Notes: a model not told the origin generated them from the letters alone. Shown: positions 1 to 8,800, numbered from the stretch's first letter. The stretch: DNA of 64,000 bases from Kitasatospora sp. MAA4 (GCF_029893355.1 NZ_JARZAI010000021.1:1-64000); one strand, 5' to 3'. Numbers and translations are program-made.

Positions 1-133
1 GTCCCCGGGGGGGCCCCCGGCCGCGCCCCCGGCCCGGGGGGGGGGGGGGGGCGGGGCCCCCCCCCCCCCCGGGGGCCGGCCCGGCGCCCCCCCCCCCCGC
101 CCCCCCCCGGCCCCCCCCCCCCCCCCCCCCCCA
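1..133. other. Pure G/C low-complexity stretch, probable artefact
   Basis: After the first two bases the sequence contains no A or T until base 133, and consists of long homopolymer runs of G and of C. Normal actinomycete intergenic DNA, even at 72% GC, is not like this. It most likely reflects a contig edge or low-quality base calling. It occupies the place where the promoter of the sigma factor gene should lie, so nothing can be said about that promoter. Confidence 0.8.
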
Positions 134-178
134 CGCCCGTTCGTCTTCCCAGCGACAGAGCCAGAAGGGCATCCACCG

Positions 179-676
179 GTGCGCAAAGAAGCAGAGTTCA
201 CCGCCTTCGCCGAGGGCGGTGCAACCCGTCTGCGGCAGATCGCCTACCTGATGTGCCGGGACTGGCACCTGGCCCAGGACCTCACCCAGACCACCCTCAC
301 CAAGATGTACGTGGCGTGGCCCCGGATAACCCGGCGGGACACCGACCCGTTCCTCTACGCCCGCAAGGTGCTGCTGAACAGCCTGCTCGACCACAAGCGG
401 CTGCGCAGCACCGGCGAGGTGGCCACCGACAAGCTGCCGGAGCAGCCGGACACGCCGGACGCCACCGCCGTGCGGCTCACGCTTCTGGACGCCCTCGCGC
501 AGCTCCCGCGCCGCGACCGGGCGATCCTGCTGCTGCGCCACTGGGAGGACCACAGCGTGGAGGTCACCGCCGAGATCCTCGGCGTGAGCACCTCCGTCGT
601 GAAGACCCAGAGCATGCGCGCGCTGGCCGTACTCCGCTCGCACCTGGGCGAGGACCGCGAGCTGCTCTTCTCGTGA
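179..676 (+). CDS. SigE-family (ECF-like) RNA polymerase sigma factor
   Basis: 165-residue extracytoplasmic-function type sigma factor that would direct RNA polymerase core to a small regulon. Region 2 lies at about residues 15-60 (RQIAYLMCRDWHLAQDLTQ, the typical -10 recognition helix area). Region 4 lies at about 108-158, with the helix-turn-helix DHSVEVTAEILGVSTSVVKT. Length and layout match the SigE/SigM-like group common in streptomycetes. The GTG start is preceded by AGAAGGG at 163-169, nine bases upstream. No anti-sigma gene is evident: the next gene is a membrane protein of another family. The upstream side is lost in the G/C artefact, so an N-terminal extension cannot be excluded. 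Confidence 0.88.
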   Translation: MRKEAEFTAFAEGGATRLRQIAYLMCRDWHLAQDLTQTTLTKMYVAWPRITRRDTDPFLYARKVLLNSLLDHKRLRSTGEVATDKLPEQPDTPDATAVRLTLLDALAQLPRRDRAILLLRHWEDHSVEVTAEILGVSTSVVKTQSMRALAVLRSHLGEDRELLFS

Positions 677-768
677 GCAGCCCTCGGCCGAACGGCAGTG
701 CGGTCACGATTCGGTATCGCGGGGCTGATTTGCGCGACGTGCGCAGTCTGGCGGTCTAGAACAAGGCC

Positions 769-1563
769 ATGTGGCTCGTCTTTCTCGTCCCGGCCTGCGT
801 CGTCGCCGTGGTCTCCTGTCTGCGCCTGATCCGCACCGCCGCAACGGCGGACGCGCTGGCCGGCCCGCAGGACGAGGAACCCGCCGAAGCGGTCGGGATC
901 GGGCTGTACGAGACCGCGTACCTGGCCGGCGGGCCCGAGCGGGTGGTCGACCTGGCACTGGTGCTGATGAGCGGGCGCGGCCGGCTGCACCTGGCGCACA
1001 CCGGCTGGACGACCGTGGTGGACCCGCAGGGCCGCAGCCGCCTGGAGCGGGCGCTGATCGGTGAGATAGGTCCGGACGGCCAGTGCCTGACCGCGCAGCT
1101 GCGCGAGAACCTGGCCGCGCACCGCACGGTGCTGGAGATAGGCAGCCGGCTGGCGCTGGCCGGCCTGGCCACTCCGGCGGCGATCCGGGAGAGCGTCGTC
1201 CAGTCGCTGCGCCAGGTCCGGCAGGCGCTGCTGCTCTCGGTGGTGCTGATGGTCGCGGCGATGTCGCTGACTGCGCCCGGGGGCCGCGAGACCACCGCCG
1301 CCGCGCTGGCCTGGTTCTCGCTGCCGCTGGTGCTCACCACGGGGACGCTGCTGATGGCCCGGGTGGACGTCCAGCCGTACACCCGGTGGGCGGCGCCGGC
1401 CGGGCAGGAGGTGCTGGAGGCGGTCCGGCTGCCGCAGCGCCTGAGCGGGCCGGGCGAGCGGGTGCAGGACGAGAAGCGGCTGCTCACCGCCGTGGCGATG
1501 GGCGGTCCCGCCGCCGTCCCGGACGCCCGGCTGCGGGCCGCACTGCGGCCGCTGCGGCGCTGA
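769..1563 (+). CDS. TIGR04222-like membrane protein
   Basis: 264-residue protein of unknown function. It has an N-terminal hydrophobic anchor (residues 1-20), a soluble part containing ETAYLAGGPERVVDLALV, and a pair of hydrophobic segments at about 155-205. The motif of a YLAGGP-type loop followed by a predicted winged-helix-like part is typical of proteins annotated TIGR04222 in actinobacteria. The family has no established role. It follows the sigma factor by 92 bases and could be transcribed with it. The stop codon lies inside a hairpin shared with the convergent hemQ gene. Family assignment is from memory of the motif; function is not inferred. Confidence 0.7.
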   Translation: MWLVFLVPACVVAVVSCLRLIRTAATADALAGPQDEEPAEAVGIGLYETAYLAGGPERVVDLALVLMSGRGRLHLAHTGWTTVVDPQGRSRLERALIGEIGPDGQCLTAQLRENLAAHRTVLEIGSRLALAGLATPAAIRESVVQSLRQVRQALLLSVVLMVAAMSLTAPGGRETTAAALAWFSLPLVLTTGTLLMARVDVQPYTRWAAPAGQEVLEAVRLPQRLSGPGERVQDEKRLLTAVAMGGPAAVPDARLRAALRPLRR

Positions 1564-1584
1564 CGGACAGCTGCCGCAGCGGCC
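1547..1584. terminator. Hairpin between convergent genes
   Basis: Perfect 12-bp inverted repeat (1547-1558 pairing with 1573-1584). It overlaps the stop codon at 1561-1563 and separates the membrane protein gene from convergent hemQ, so it can serve as a terminator in either direction. Confidence 0.55.
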
Positions 1585-1596
1585 GGGCGGGGTGGA

Positions 1597-2304
1597 TCAG
1601 ACCAGGCCGTTCAGCAGTTCGGCGACCGGCTTGCGGCGCCCGGTGAAGAACGGCACCTCCTCGCGGACGTGCAGCCGCGTCTCGGAGGCGCGCAGGTCGC
1701 GCATCAGGTCGACGATGCGGTACAGCTCGTCCGCCTCGAAGGCCAGCAGCCACTCGTAGTCGCCCAGTGCGAACGAGGCGACCGTGTTGGCGCGGACGTC
1801 CGGGTAGCCGCGGGCCAGCTGGCCGTGCTCGGAGAGCAGCCGGCGACGCTCGGCGTCCTCCAGCAGGTACCACTCATAGCTGCGGACGAACGGGTAGACG
1901 CAGACGTAGCCGCGCGGGGTCTCGTCGGCCAGGAAGGCCGGGATGTGCGACTTGTTGAACTCGGCCGGGCGGTGCAGCGCCATGTTCGACCAGACCGGCT
2001 CCAGCCGGCGGCCCAGGCCCGTGCGGCGGAAGCGGTTGTACGCCTCCTGCAGGTCGTCCGAGTTCTCGGCGTGCCACCAGATCATCAGGTCCGCGTCGGC
2101 GCGCAGCCCGGAGACGTCGTAGGTGCCGCGCACCGTGACGTCCTTGGCGGCCAGTTGCTCGAACAGCTCCTCGACCTCGGTGGCCAGCGCGCTGCGGTCC
2201 TCGGGCAGCGCGTCCTTGAGCTTGAACACCGACCACATGGTGTAGCGGATGACCTGGTTGAGGTCCCGCGCCTTCTTCTTCGCCTGCTCAGCGGTATCGG
2301 TCAT
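1597..2304 (-). CDS. hemQ: Coproheme decarboxylase HemQ (ChdC)
   Basis: 235-residue member of the chlorite-dismutase-like fold. In Gram-positive bacteria it decarboxylates Fe-coproporphyrin III to haem b, the last step of the coproporphyrin-dependent haem pathway. Visible family landmarks are the start MTDTAEQAKKKARDLNQVI, the WWHAENSDDLQ segment, the SHIPAFLADETPRGYVCVYPF stretch and the EWYLLEDAERRRLL helix. The chosen ATG (2304) overlaps the hemG stop by four bases (ATGA), which indicates translational coupling; the reading frame stays open upstream only as a shadow of hemG. It is the last gene of the haem operon, and the pairing with hemG supports the assignment. Confidence 0.95.
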   Translation of the reverse strand: MTDTAEQAKKKARDLNQVIRYTMWSVFKLKDALPEDRSALATEVEELFEQLAAKDVTVRGTYDVSGLRADADLMIWWHAENSDDLQEAYNRFRRTGLGRRLEPVWSNMALHRPAEFNKSHIPAFLADETPRGYVCVYPFVRSYEWYLLEDAERRRLLSEHGQLARGYPDVRANTVASFALGDYEWLLAFEADELYRIVDLMRDLRASETRLHVREEVPFFTGRRKPVAELLNGLV

Positions 2305-3734
2305 GCCGACATTGTTCCTTCCGGACGGGATGCGCCGAGCGGCGGGGTCAACAACTCGTTGACCGCACGCCGGGCGCTGGCGATGCAGGCCGGGATGCCC
2401 ACGCCGTCGAAGGCCGCGCCGGCCAGCGCGAGGCCGCCGACCTGGGCCGCCTGCGCGCGGATCCGGGCCACCCGCTGCGGGTGGCCCACCGGGTACTGCG
2501 GCAGGCCGCCGGTCCAGCGGGTGACGGCGGTGTCGTACGGCACGGCGGTCAGGCCGACGGCCGTGCCCAGGTCGACCAGTGAGCGGGCGACCAGCTCCTC
2601 GTCGGGCAGCTGGAGGGCCTGCTCCTCGCGGTGGCGGCCGAGCGAGGTCCGCAGCACGACGGTGTCCGGCGCGGAGCGCGCCAGCCAGCCCCACTTGTTG
2701 GAGGAGAAGGTGGAAGCCTTGACCGCCCGGCCGTCCACCGGCGGGACCAGGAAGCCGCTGCCGCTCGGCGGCCGGGGCAGGTCGGCCCGCCGGAAGGCCA
2801 GCGTGACCAGGGCCATGCTCGCGTACTCGACGGCGGCCAGTTCGGCGGCCGCGCCCGGGGCGGCGTCGCCGAGCAGCCGGGCCGCGACGGGGGCGGGGAC
2901 GGCCAGCAGCACCGCGTCGGCGCTGATCGTGCGCTCCGCGGTGCGGACCTGCCACCCCTCGGGGGTGCGGCGCAGCCACTGGACGGGGGCGTGCGTGTGC
3001 AGCTGCGCCCCGGCGCGTTCGCAGGCGGCGACGAGCGCGGGCGGCAGGGTGCCCACGCCCCCGCGCAGGCCCTGGAAGACCGGTGCGGGCGCGGCGGCCG
3101 TGCTCCCGCGGGAGACCAGCTCGTGCACCCCGGCCACCAGCGAGCCGCCGCCCCGGGCGATCGGCAGCAGCTGCGGGACGGCGGCGCCCAGCGAGATCTC
3201 GTCGGCGTGCCCGGCGTAGACGCCGCCGAGCAGCGGCTCGACCAGCCGGTCGAGCACCTCGCGGCCGAGCCGGGCTTCGATGTAGCGGCCGATCGCGATG
3301 TCCTCGCCGACCTCGACGGGCTCCTCGCGGCCGGCCCGGCGCACCCCCTCGGCGGAGACCACTCCGGAGGCGGCGAGGGCGGCCAGGTCGCCGGGGACGC
3401 CCATCAACTGCCCGGCGGGCAGCGGACAGAGGGCGTCCCGGCTCCAGATGGCGGCCTTGGCGGTGGTCGGCGGCTCCAGGAAGTCGGCCAGGCCGACTTC
3501 CCGCGCGAGGTCGACGGCCTCGGGACGCCGCGCCAGCATCGCCTCGGCGCCGAGGTCCACCTGGACCCCGCCCACCTCACCGACCCTCAGCTTGCCCCCG
3601 AAGCGGTCGCTCGCCTCCAGCAGCGTCACGACGGCCCGCGCCGGCCCGCCGACCGCCCCGCTGAGCAGAGCGGCAGCGGCAAGGCCGGCGATGCCGCCGC
3701 CGATCACGACGACCTGCGGTAGTGGTTCAGACAT
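2301..3734 (-). CDS. hemG: Coproporphyrinogen III oxidase, HemG/HemY type (CgoX)
   Basis: 477-residue FAD-dependent oxidase. It removes six electrons from coproporphyrinogen III (older annotation: protoporphyrinogen oxidase). The N-terminus PQVVVIGGGIAGLAAAALL is a classic dinucleotide-binding GxGxxG fold. The C-terminal FAD contact region includes LALAGAAFDGVGIPACIASARRA. ATG at 3734 is chosen because the protein then begins a few residues before the Rossmann strand; the frame stays open upstream without sense. It lies 23 bases after the methyltransferase and overlaps hemQ by four bases. In the coproporphyrin branch HemG, ferrochelatase and HemQ act in sequence; the ferrochelatase gene is not in this window. 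Confidence 0.94.
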   Translation of the reverse strand: MSEPLPQVVVIGGGIAGLAAAALLSGAVGGPARAVVTLLEASDRFGGKLRVGEVGGVQVDLGAEAMLARRPEAVDLAREVGLADFLEPPTTAKAAIWSRDALCPLPAGQLMGVPGDLAALAASGVVSAEGVRRAGREEPVEVGEDIAIGRYIEARLGREVLDRLVEPLLGGVYAGHADEISLGAAVPQLLPIARGGGSLVAGVHELVSRGSTAAAPAPVFQGLRGGVGTLPPALVAACERAGAQLHTHAPVQWLRRTPEGWQVRTAERTISADAVLLAVPAPVAARLLGDAAPGAAAELAAVEYASMALVTLAFRRADLPRPPSGSGFLVPPVDGRAVKASTFSSNKWGWLARSAPDTVVLRTSLGRHREEQALQLPDEELVARSLVDLGTAVGLTAVPYDTAVTRWTGGLPQYPVGHPQRVARIRAQAAQVGGLALAGAAFDGVGIPACIASARRAVNELLTPPLGASRPEGTMSA

Positions 3735-3757
3735 GCTCCACAGTCTCGCAGAACGCG

Positions 3758-4459
3758 TCAGGACGCCTTGCGCCAGACCAGCGCCGCCGACACCGGGTGC
3801 CCGCGGTAGCGCTCCCACTTCGGCTTCACCGCCACCCAGCGGTCGTCCACCACGCCCTCGCGCAGCTCCGCGAGCTGCCAGCCCGCGCCGAGACCGGCCG
3901 CGACATGGTCGCTCAGCAGGTGCACGTGGGTGGTGATGGCGACCGGCTCCCCGTCAGCGGCGGTGAAGTGCGTGGGCATCCCGCTCAGCATGATGAAGTG
4001 CGAGTGGAAGACCACCAGGACGAAGAGCGCGCCGGGCTCCGCCAGCCGCGCCGCCTCCCGGTAGAGCGGCCGCAGGTCGGCCAGGTGCTCGTCGATCAGC
4101 GAGCAGATCACCAGCCCGTACCCGCCGCCCGGCAGCCCGGTCGCGGCGACGTCCGCCTCCACCAGGCGCTCGTGGACGCCCTTCTCACGTGCCAGCGCGA
4201 GCATCTGCGGCGTCAGGTCGACCCCGTCCGCCGCCGCGACGCCGGCGCCCCGCAGCCACACCCCGGTGCGCCCGGTGCCGCACCCGAGGTCCGCCGCGCG
4301 GCGCACCGACGGCCAGTCGGGGACGGCGAGTTCGTCCAGCAGCGCCAGGTCCATCACGTCCTGCACGGTGTCCTCGTAGTCGGCGACCCACTCGCCGTAC
4401 CCCGTGCGGACGTCCACCGTCCGATAGCCGCGCCTGTCGAAGTCCTCGAAACGACTCAT
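3758..4459 (-). CDS. SAM-dependent class I methyltransferase
   Basis: 233-residue soluble methyltransferase. Motif I is AADLGCGTGRTGVWL near residue 65, followed by the acidic motif II DGVDLTPQM and the motif IV region YGLVICSLIDEHL. The C-terminal part (FHSHFIMLSGMPTHF) gives no substrate clue. ATG 4459 is preferred over an upstream in-frame GTG because the resulting N-terminus, MSRFEDFDRRGYRTV, is compact. It is the second gene of a four-gene run hemE, this gene, hemG, hemQ, with gaps of 43 and 23 bases, so it is almost certainly cotranscribed with haem genes. No haem-pathway step needing such an enzyme is known to me; the substrate is unknown. Confidence 0.85.
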   Translation of the reverse strand: MSRFEDFDRRGYRTVDVRTGYGEWVADYEDTVQDVMDLALLDELAVPDWPSVRRAADLGCGTGRTGVWLRGAGVAAADGVDLTPQMLALAREKGVHERLVEADVAATGLPGGGYGLVICSLIDEHLADLRPLYREAARLAEPGALFVLVVFHSHFIMLSGMPTHFTAADGEPVAITTHVHLLSDHVAAGLGAGWQLAELREGVVDDRWVAVKPKWERYRGHPVSAALVWRKAS

Positions 4460-4502
4460 CCCCCGAGTATCGACAGACACCCGGGGGACGGCGATCCAAT
4501 TA

Positions 4503-5591
4503 TCAGCGCTGGCTGTTCTCGTGGACGAAGGCGACCAGCCGACTCAGGGCGTCCGGGTCCATGCCGGGCGTAACGCCGTGGCCGAGGTTGAAGATGTGGC
4601 CGCTCTCGCCGATCGCGCAGGCGGAGTGCAGCACCTCGCGGGCCTTGGTCTCGATCACCGAGGTCGGCGCGAAGAGCACCGCGGGGTCGAGGTTGCCCTG
4701 CAGCGCCTTGCCGGGGCCGACCCGGCGGGCGGCCTCGTGCAGCGGCACCCGCCAGTCGACGCCGACCACGTCGGCACCCGCCTGGCCCATCAGACCGAGC
4801 AGCTCGCCCGTCCCGACGCCGAAGTGGATCCGCGGCACGCCGTAGGAGGCGACCGCGTCGAAGACCTTGGTGCTGGCGGGCATCACCGAGCGGCGGTAGT
4901 CGTCGGGCGCCAGCGAGCCGACCCAGGAGTCGAAGAGCTGGACGGCCGAGACGCCGGCCTCGATCTGCACCTTGAGGAACCCGGCGGTGATGTCCGCGAG
5001 CCGGTCGACCAGCTCGGCCCAGAGCTCGGGCTCGCCGTACATCATGGCCTTGGTGCGCTCGTGGTTCTTGGAGGGACCGCCCTCGACCAGGTAGCTGGCC
5101 AGCGTGTAGGGCGCGCCGGCGAAGCCGATCAGCGGGGTGCTGCCCAGCTCCGCCACCAGCAGGCCGATCGCCTCGGTGATGTAGGGGACGTCGTCGGGCT
5201 CCAGCGGGCGCAGCCGCTGGAGGTCCTCGCGGGTGCGGATCGGGTCGGCGATCACCGGGCCGATGCCGGGCTTGATGTCGACGTCGATGCCGACCGCCTT
5301 CAGCGGCACCACGATGTCGCTGAAGAAGATCGCGGCGTCCACCTTGTGCCGGCGCACCGGCTGCAGGGTGATCTCCTTGACCAGCTCGGGCCGCATGCAC
5401 GACTCGAGCATCGGGATGCCCTCGCGGATCTTCAGGTACTCGGGCAGCGAGCGGCCCGCCTGGCGCATGAACCACACGGGGGTGTGCGGAACCGGCTCTC
5501 GCCGGCAGGCGCGCAGGAACGCGGAGTCGTACGCGGCGCCGCGGCGCGCGGGAGCCTGCTGACCGGTCTGGGCTGCGGTTGTCTCACTCAC
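4503..5591 (-). CDS. hemE: Uroporphyrinogen decarboxylase
   Basis: 362-residue cytosolic enzyme that decarboxylates the four acetate side chains of uroporphyrinogen III to give coproporphyrinogen III. Family signatures are clear: PVWFMRQAGRSLPEY at the N-terminus (substrate-binding arginine), FFSDIVVPL, the IGFAGAPYTLASYLVEGG segment and the C-terminal FNLGHGVTPGMDP. The GTG start at 5591 gives an N-terminus of about 20 non-conserved residues, as usual in actinobacteria. It heads the haem operon and is divergent from the DUF3000 gene across 172 bases that must hold both promoters. Confidence 0.97.
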   Translation of the reverse strand: MSETTAAQTGQQAPARRGAAYDSAFLRACRREPVPHTPVWFMRQAGRSLPEYLKIREGIPMLESCMRPELVKEITLQPVRRHKVDAAIFFSDIVVPLKAVGIDVDIKPGIGPVIADPIRTREDLQRLRPLEPDDVPYITEAIGLLVAELGSTPLIGFAGAPYTLASYLVEGGPSKNHERTKAMMYGEPELWAELVDRLADITAGFLKVQIEAGVSAVQLFDSWVGSLAPDDYRRSVMPASTKVFDAVASYGVPRIHFGVGTGELLGLMGQAGADVVGVDWRVPLHEAARRVGPGKALQGNLDPAVLFAPTSVIETKAREVLHSACAIGESGHIFNLGHGVTPGMDPDALSRLVAFVHENSQR

Positions 5592-5763
5592 GCGGCCATC
5601 CTCCCACGCGAGTCCTCAAGGACCGCCCGGGGCCACTCGTCAGTTCCTCCAAGGTCAGCCGGTCGGGGCGTACCGGCACAGAACGGGACAGCGGGCCAAG
5701 ACACAGCGCCACGCGGGCAGCAGTTCCGCGCATCATGGCCGCGCGCCGCCTAGTCTTCAGGTC

Positions 5764-6414
5764 ATGGCAGCGGTCGGCGGGAACCCCGCACAGAGTGGCG
5801 GGACGAGCAAGGAATCGGCGCCGATCGAGTTCCGCAGCGCGGTGGAGGCGCTGGCGGGAGCGCGGTTGCGCCCCGAGGTGCAGCTCGCCCCCACCCCGGC
5901 GCCGCGCCGGCTGGCGCCGTACAGCTGGGCGGTGACCGCCTCGGTCGAGGTGGACGGCGAGGAGGTGGCCGACGGCCGCCTCGTGCTGCTGTACGACCCG
6001 GCGGGCCAGGAGGCCTGGAACGGCGAGTTCCGGATCGTCACCATGACGCGCGCCGAGCTGGAGCACGAGATCGCGGACGACCCGATGCTCTCCGAGGTCG
6101 GCTGGGCCTGGCTGACGGACTCGTTGCAGACCCATGGCGCGATCGCGGGCGAGCCGAGCGGCACGGTGTCGCGCAGCTCCTCGCAGTACTTCGGCGCGCT
6201 GTCCGACCGGGCCTCCTCCACCGAGATCGAGGTCCGGGCCTCCTGGACGCCCTCGGACGGCCGCTTCGAGCGGCACCTGGCCGCCTGGGCGGACCTGCTC
6301 TGCATCTGCGGCGGGCTCCCGCCGTCGATGCCCGCGCCCCTGTCACTGCCTGACGCGCCGTCACTCGGCGGAGTGGTCCCGATGCCTGCCCGTCGCCGGC
6401 CGCGCTCACACTGA
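5764..6414 (+). CDS. DUF3000 family protein
   Basis: 216-residue soluble actinobacterial protein of unknown function. It is normally found beside hemE, as here. The conserved body includes SAVEALAGARLRPEVQL, LAPYSWAVTASVE, GRLVLLYDPAGQEAWNG and EVGWAWLTDSL. No catalytic motif or membrane segment is visible. The start ATG has a weak AGG upstream. It diverges from the haem operon. Confidence 0.85.
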   Translation: MAAVGGNPAQSGGTSKESAPIEFRSAVEALAGARLRPEVQLAPTPAPRRLAPYSWAVTASVEVDGEEVADGRLVLLYDPAGQEAWNGEFRIVTMTRAELEHEIADDPMLSEVGWAWLTDSLQTHGAIAGEPSGTVSRSSSQYFGALSDRASSTEIEVRASWTPSDGRFERHLAAWADLLCICGGLPPSMPAPLSLPDAPSLGGVVPMPARRRPRSH

Positions 6415-6728
6415 AGGCTGACGGGCCCTCGCACCCCGCCCACCGCCCCGCGCCGTGCCACCGCACGCACGCGGGGCGTCACCATGCGTCAACTCGGCGC
6501 CCCGGCATGTCCGTTTACGACTTTTCGGGACCGATTTCCGCCCGAGTCGCAGGCATGTCGCATCACTCGCCTGCTCGATTTGTCCGTATTGTGACTCACT
6601 AGATAGTGATCTTTCGCTAAAGCCGGGCGCGGATGATGCCGAAGCAGTCTGTGACCCTTTCCATACGCGGAACACTCCGACTCCTTCCCCCCTCGGGGTT
6701 CCGTCCGCCACTCCCCACAGGAGGCCTG
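6415..6728 (+). promoter_or_regulatory. Leader and promoter region of the response regulator gene
   Basis: 314 bases without a convincing gene. The second half is clearly AT-richer. TTGTCC (6580-6585) and TAGTGA (6604-6609) are spaced 18 bases apart and could be a promoter. A perfect inverted repeat TCACTA-GA-TAGTGA (6596-6609) covers the presumptive -10 and is a candidate operator. An AGGAGG ribosome binding site sits at 6719-6724. An in-frame ATG at 6633 would extend the regulator by 32 non-conserved residues and is disfavoured. Confidence 0.45.
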
Positions 6729-7436
6729 GTGTCGGTCCTTCTCGACCACCCCGCGAACGTGGTTGCCTACCGTCCGACGAAGCCCACCGCCATGGTGGTG
6801 ATCGCTGACCCCCGGGTCCGCAACACCGTCACGCGGCATCTGTGGGCTCTCGGTGTGCGCGACGTCATCGAGGTGTCCTCCATTGCCGAGGCCCGTCCCC
6901 GGGTCGGCACGCCGCGCGACATCTGCGTGGCCGACGTCCACCTCCCGGACGGCTCCGGGCTCACCATCCTGGCCGAGACCCGGGCAGCCGGCTGGCCCAA
7001 CGGCCTGGCGCTCTCGGCCGCCGACGACATCGGCGCGGTCCGCAGCGCGCTGGCCGGCGGCGTCAAGGGCTACGTGGTGACCGGCACCCGCACCAACGTC
7101 GCGATGCCCGGACGCCCCGGGCTGCCGATCGGCGCGGGCGGCCTGGCCGGCCGGATGCGCCGTCCCGGGATGCCCGGCACGCCCGGCCACGGCGGCGCTC
7201 CCGGGGCGCCCGGCGCGCCCGGTACGCAGCCGACCACCTACCGCGAGCTCTCCGGGCGCGAGGTCGAGGTCCTGCGGCTGGTCGCGGAGGGCCAGTCGAA
7301 CAAGGCCATCGGCGTCGCGATGGGCCTCTCCGCCCTGACCGTCAAGAGCCACCTGGCCCGGATCGCCCGCAAGCTGGGCACCGGCGACCGGGCGGGCATG
7401 GTCGCCGTCGCCCTGCGGACCGGCATCATCCACTGA
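6729..7436 (+). CDS. Orphan LuxR/NarL-type response regulator
   Basis: 235-residue DNA-binding protein. Residues 18-120 form a receiver-like domain with an acidic IADPRV site, the likely phospho-acceptor Asp in VADVHLPDG, Ser in ALSAADD and Lys in VKGYVV. A roughly 40-residue Gly/Pro-rich linker (GMPGTPGHGGAPGAPGAPG) leads to a LuxR helix-turn-helix at about 170-230 (LSGREVEVLRLVAEGQSNKAIG). The GTG at 6729 is chosen because AGGAGG lies four bases upstream. No histidine kinase gene is near, so it is an orphan regulator. The neighbourhood DUF3000, regulator, RNase D is, from memory, conserved in streptomycetes. Confidence 0.88.
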   Translation: MSVLLDHPANVVAYRPTKPTAMVVIADPRVRNTVTRHLWALGVRDVIEVSSIAEARPRVGTPRDICVADVHLPDGSGLTILAETRAAGWPNGLALSAADDIGAVRSALAGGVKGYVVTGTRTNVAMPGRPGLPIGAGGLAGRMRRPGMPGTPGHGGAPGAPGAPGTQPTTYRELSGREVEVLRLVAEGQSNKAIGVAMGLSALTVKSHLARIARKLGTGDRAGMVAVALRTGIIH

Positions 7437-7445
7437 GCGGCCGCG

Positions 7446-7480
7446 CGGCGGTCCGGAGGAACGTTTCCTCCGGACCGCCG
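7446..7480 (+). terminator. Rho-independent-like hairpin
   Basis: Perfect 16-bp stem (7446-7461 with 7465-7480) and a 3-base loop, ten bases after the response regulator stop. Downstream bases TTGGCGTT give only a short T tract. Confidence 0.75.
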
Positions 7481-7549
7481 TTGGCGTTCCGGCAGGTCCA
7501 CGGCTGACGATCAGGCTCCCGCCCACGAGGCTCGTCGTACCCTTGGTGA

Positions 7550-8800
7550 GTGACCGAAGCCATCGATGCCATCGCCGTAGAGACACAGCCGGTCCCGCTC
7601 CTCGAACCCCGGGACGGCCTCCCTCCCGTCGTCGCTGACGAAACGGCGCTGGCCGCCGTCGTCGCGGCCTTCGCGGCAGGCACCGGACCGGTGGCCGTCG
7701 ACGCCGAGCGGGCCTCCGGGTACCGCTACGGCCAGCGTGCCTACCTGATCCAGCTGCGCCGCGCGGGCGCCGGCACCGCGCTGATCGACCCGGCGGCCTG
7801 TACCGACCTGAGCGCGCTCGGCGAGGCGCTGGCCGACGCCGAATGGGTGGTGCACGCCGCCACCCAGGACCTGCCGTGCCTCGCCGAGGTCGGAATGAGG
7901 CCGCGTCAGCTCTTCGACACCGAACTCGCCGGACGGATCGCCGGGTTCCCCCGGGTGGGCCTGGGCCCGATGACCGAGAGCGTGCTCGGCTACACGCTGG
8001 CCAAGGAGCACTCGGCGGTGGACTGGTCCACCCGCCCGCTGCCCGAGCCGTGGCTGCGCTACGCCGCTCTGGACGTCGAGGTGCTGGTCGAGCTGCGGGA
8101 CGCACTCGAACAGGAGCTGGACGGCCAGGGCAAGCTCGAATGGGCGCTGGAGGAGTTCGCCGCGATCGCGGCCGCACCGCGCGCGACCCCCCGGGTGGAC
8201 CCCTGGCGCCGCACCTCCGGGCTGCACAAGGTGCGTCGGCGCCGGCAGCTGGCAGCGGTCCGCGAGCTCTGGCAGGCCCGCGACCGGATCGCCCAGGAGC
8301 GGGACGTCTCGCCGGGCCGGGTGCTCTCGGACGCCGCGATCGTCGCCGCGGCCCTCGCCATGCCGCTGAACGTGCCGGCCCTGCAGGCCGTCCAGGGCTT
8401 CGGCCCGCGGGTGCACCGCCGGCAGCTGGAGCAGTGGATGGCCGCGCTGGAGCGCGCCCGGGCGATCCCGGAGGCGCAGCTGCCGCCGGCCACCGCGCCG
8501 CACGAGGGCCCGCCGCCGCCGCGCGCCTGGGCCGAGAAGGACCCGGTGGCCGCCGCCCGGCTCTCCGCGGCGCGCGCCGCGGTGACCGAGCTGGCCGAGC
8601 AGAACAACCTGCCGGCCGAGAACCTGATCACGCCCGAGCTGGTCCGCCGGGTCTCCTGGGAGCCGCCGGCCGAGGCCACCGCGGCCACCATCGCCGGCGC
8701 GCTGCGCACCCTGGGGGCCCGGCGCTGGCAGGTCGAGCTGGTCGCCCCGGTGCTGGCCACGGCCTTCGAGACGGCTGCGAAGACGCCGCCGAGCGAGTAG
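7550..8800 (+). CDS. rnd: Ribonuclease D-type 3'-5' exonuclease with HRDC domain
   Basis: 416-residue DEDD-superfamily exonuclease. Exo I appears as VAVDAERASGYRYG (Asp and Glu metal ligands), Exo II as VVHAATQDLPCL and Exo III as RYAALDVEVL (Tyr and Asp). An HRDC domain, expected to bind RNA, follows at about residues 220-300 (RRRQLAAVRELWQARDRIAQ). It acts in the cytoplasm on tRNA precursors and other structured RNAs. The extra C-terminal part of about 110 residues (LSAARAAVTELAEQNNLPAENLITPELVRRVSW) is usual for the actinobacterial form. The GTG start at 7550 gives MTEAIDAIAVET. Confidence 0.92.
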   Translation: MTEAIDAIAVETQPVPLLEPRDGLPPVVADETALAAVVAAFAAGTGPVAVDAERASGYRYGQRAYLIQLRRAGAGTALIDPAACTDLSALGEALADAEWVVHAATQDLPCLAEVGMRPRQLFDTELAGRIAGFPRVGLGPMTESVLGYTLAKEHSAVDWSTRPLPEPWLRYAALDVEVLVELRDALEQELDGQGKLEWALEEFAAIAAAPRATPRVDPWRRTSGLHKVRRRRQLAAVRELWQARDRIAQERDVSPGRVLSDAAIVAAALAMPLNVPALQAVQGFGPRVHRRQLEQWMAALERARAIPEAQLPPATAPHEGPPPPRAWAEKDPVAAARLSAARAAVTELAEQNNLPAENLITPELVRRVSWEPPAEATAATIAGALRTLGARRWQVELVAPVLATAFETAAKTPPSE

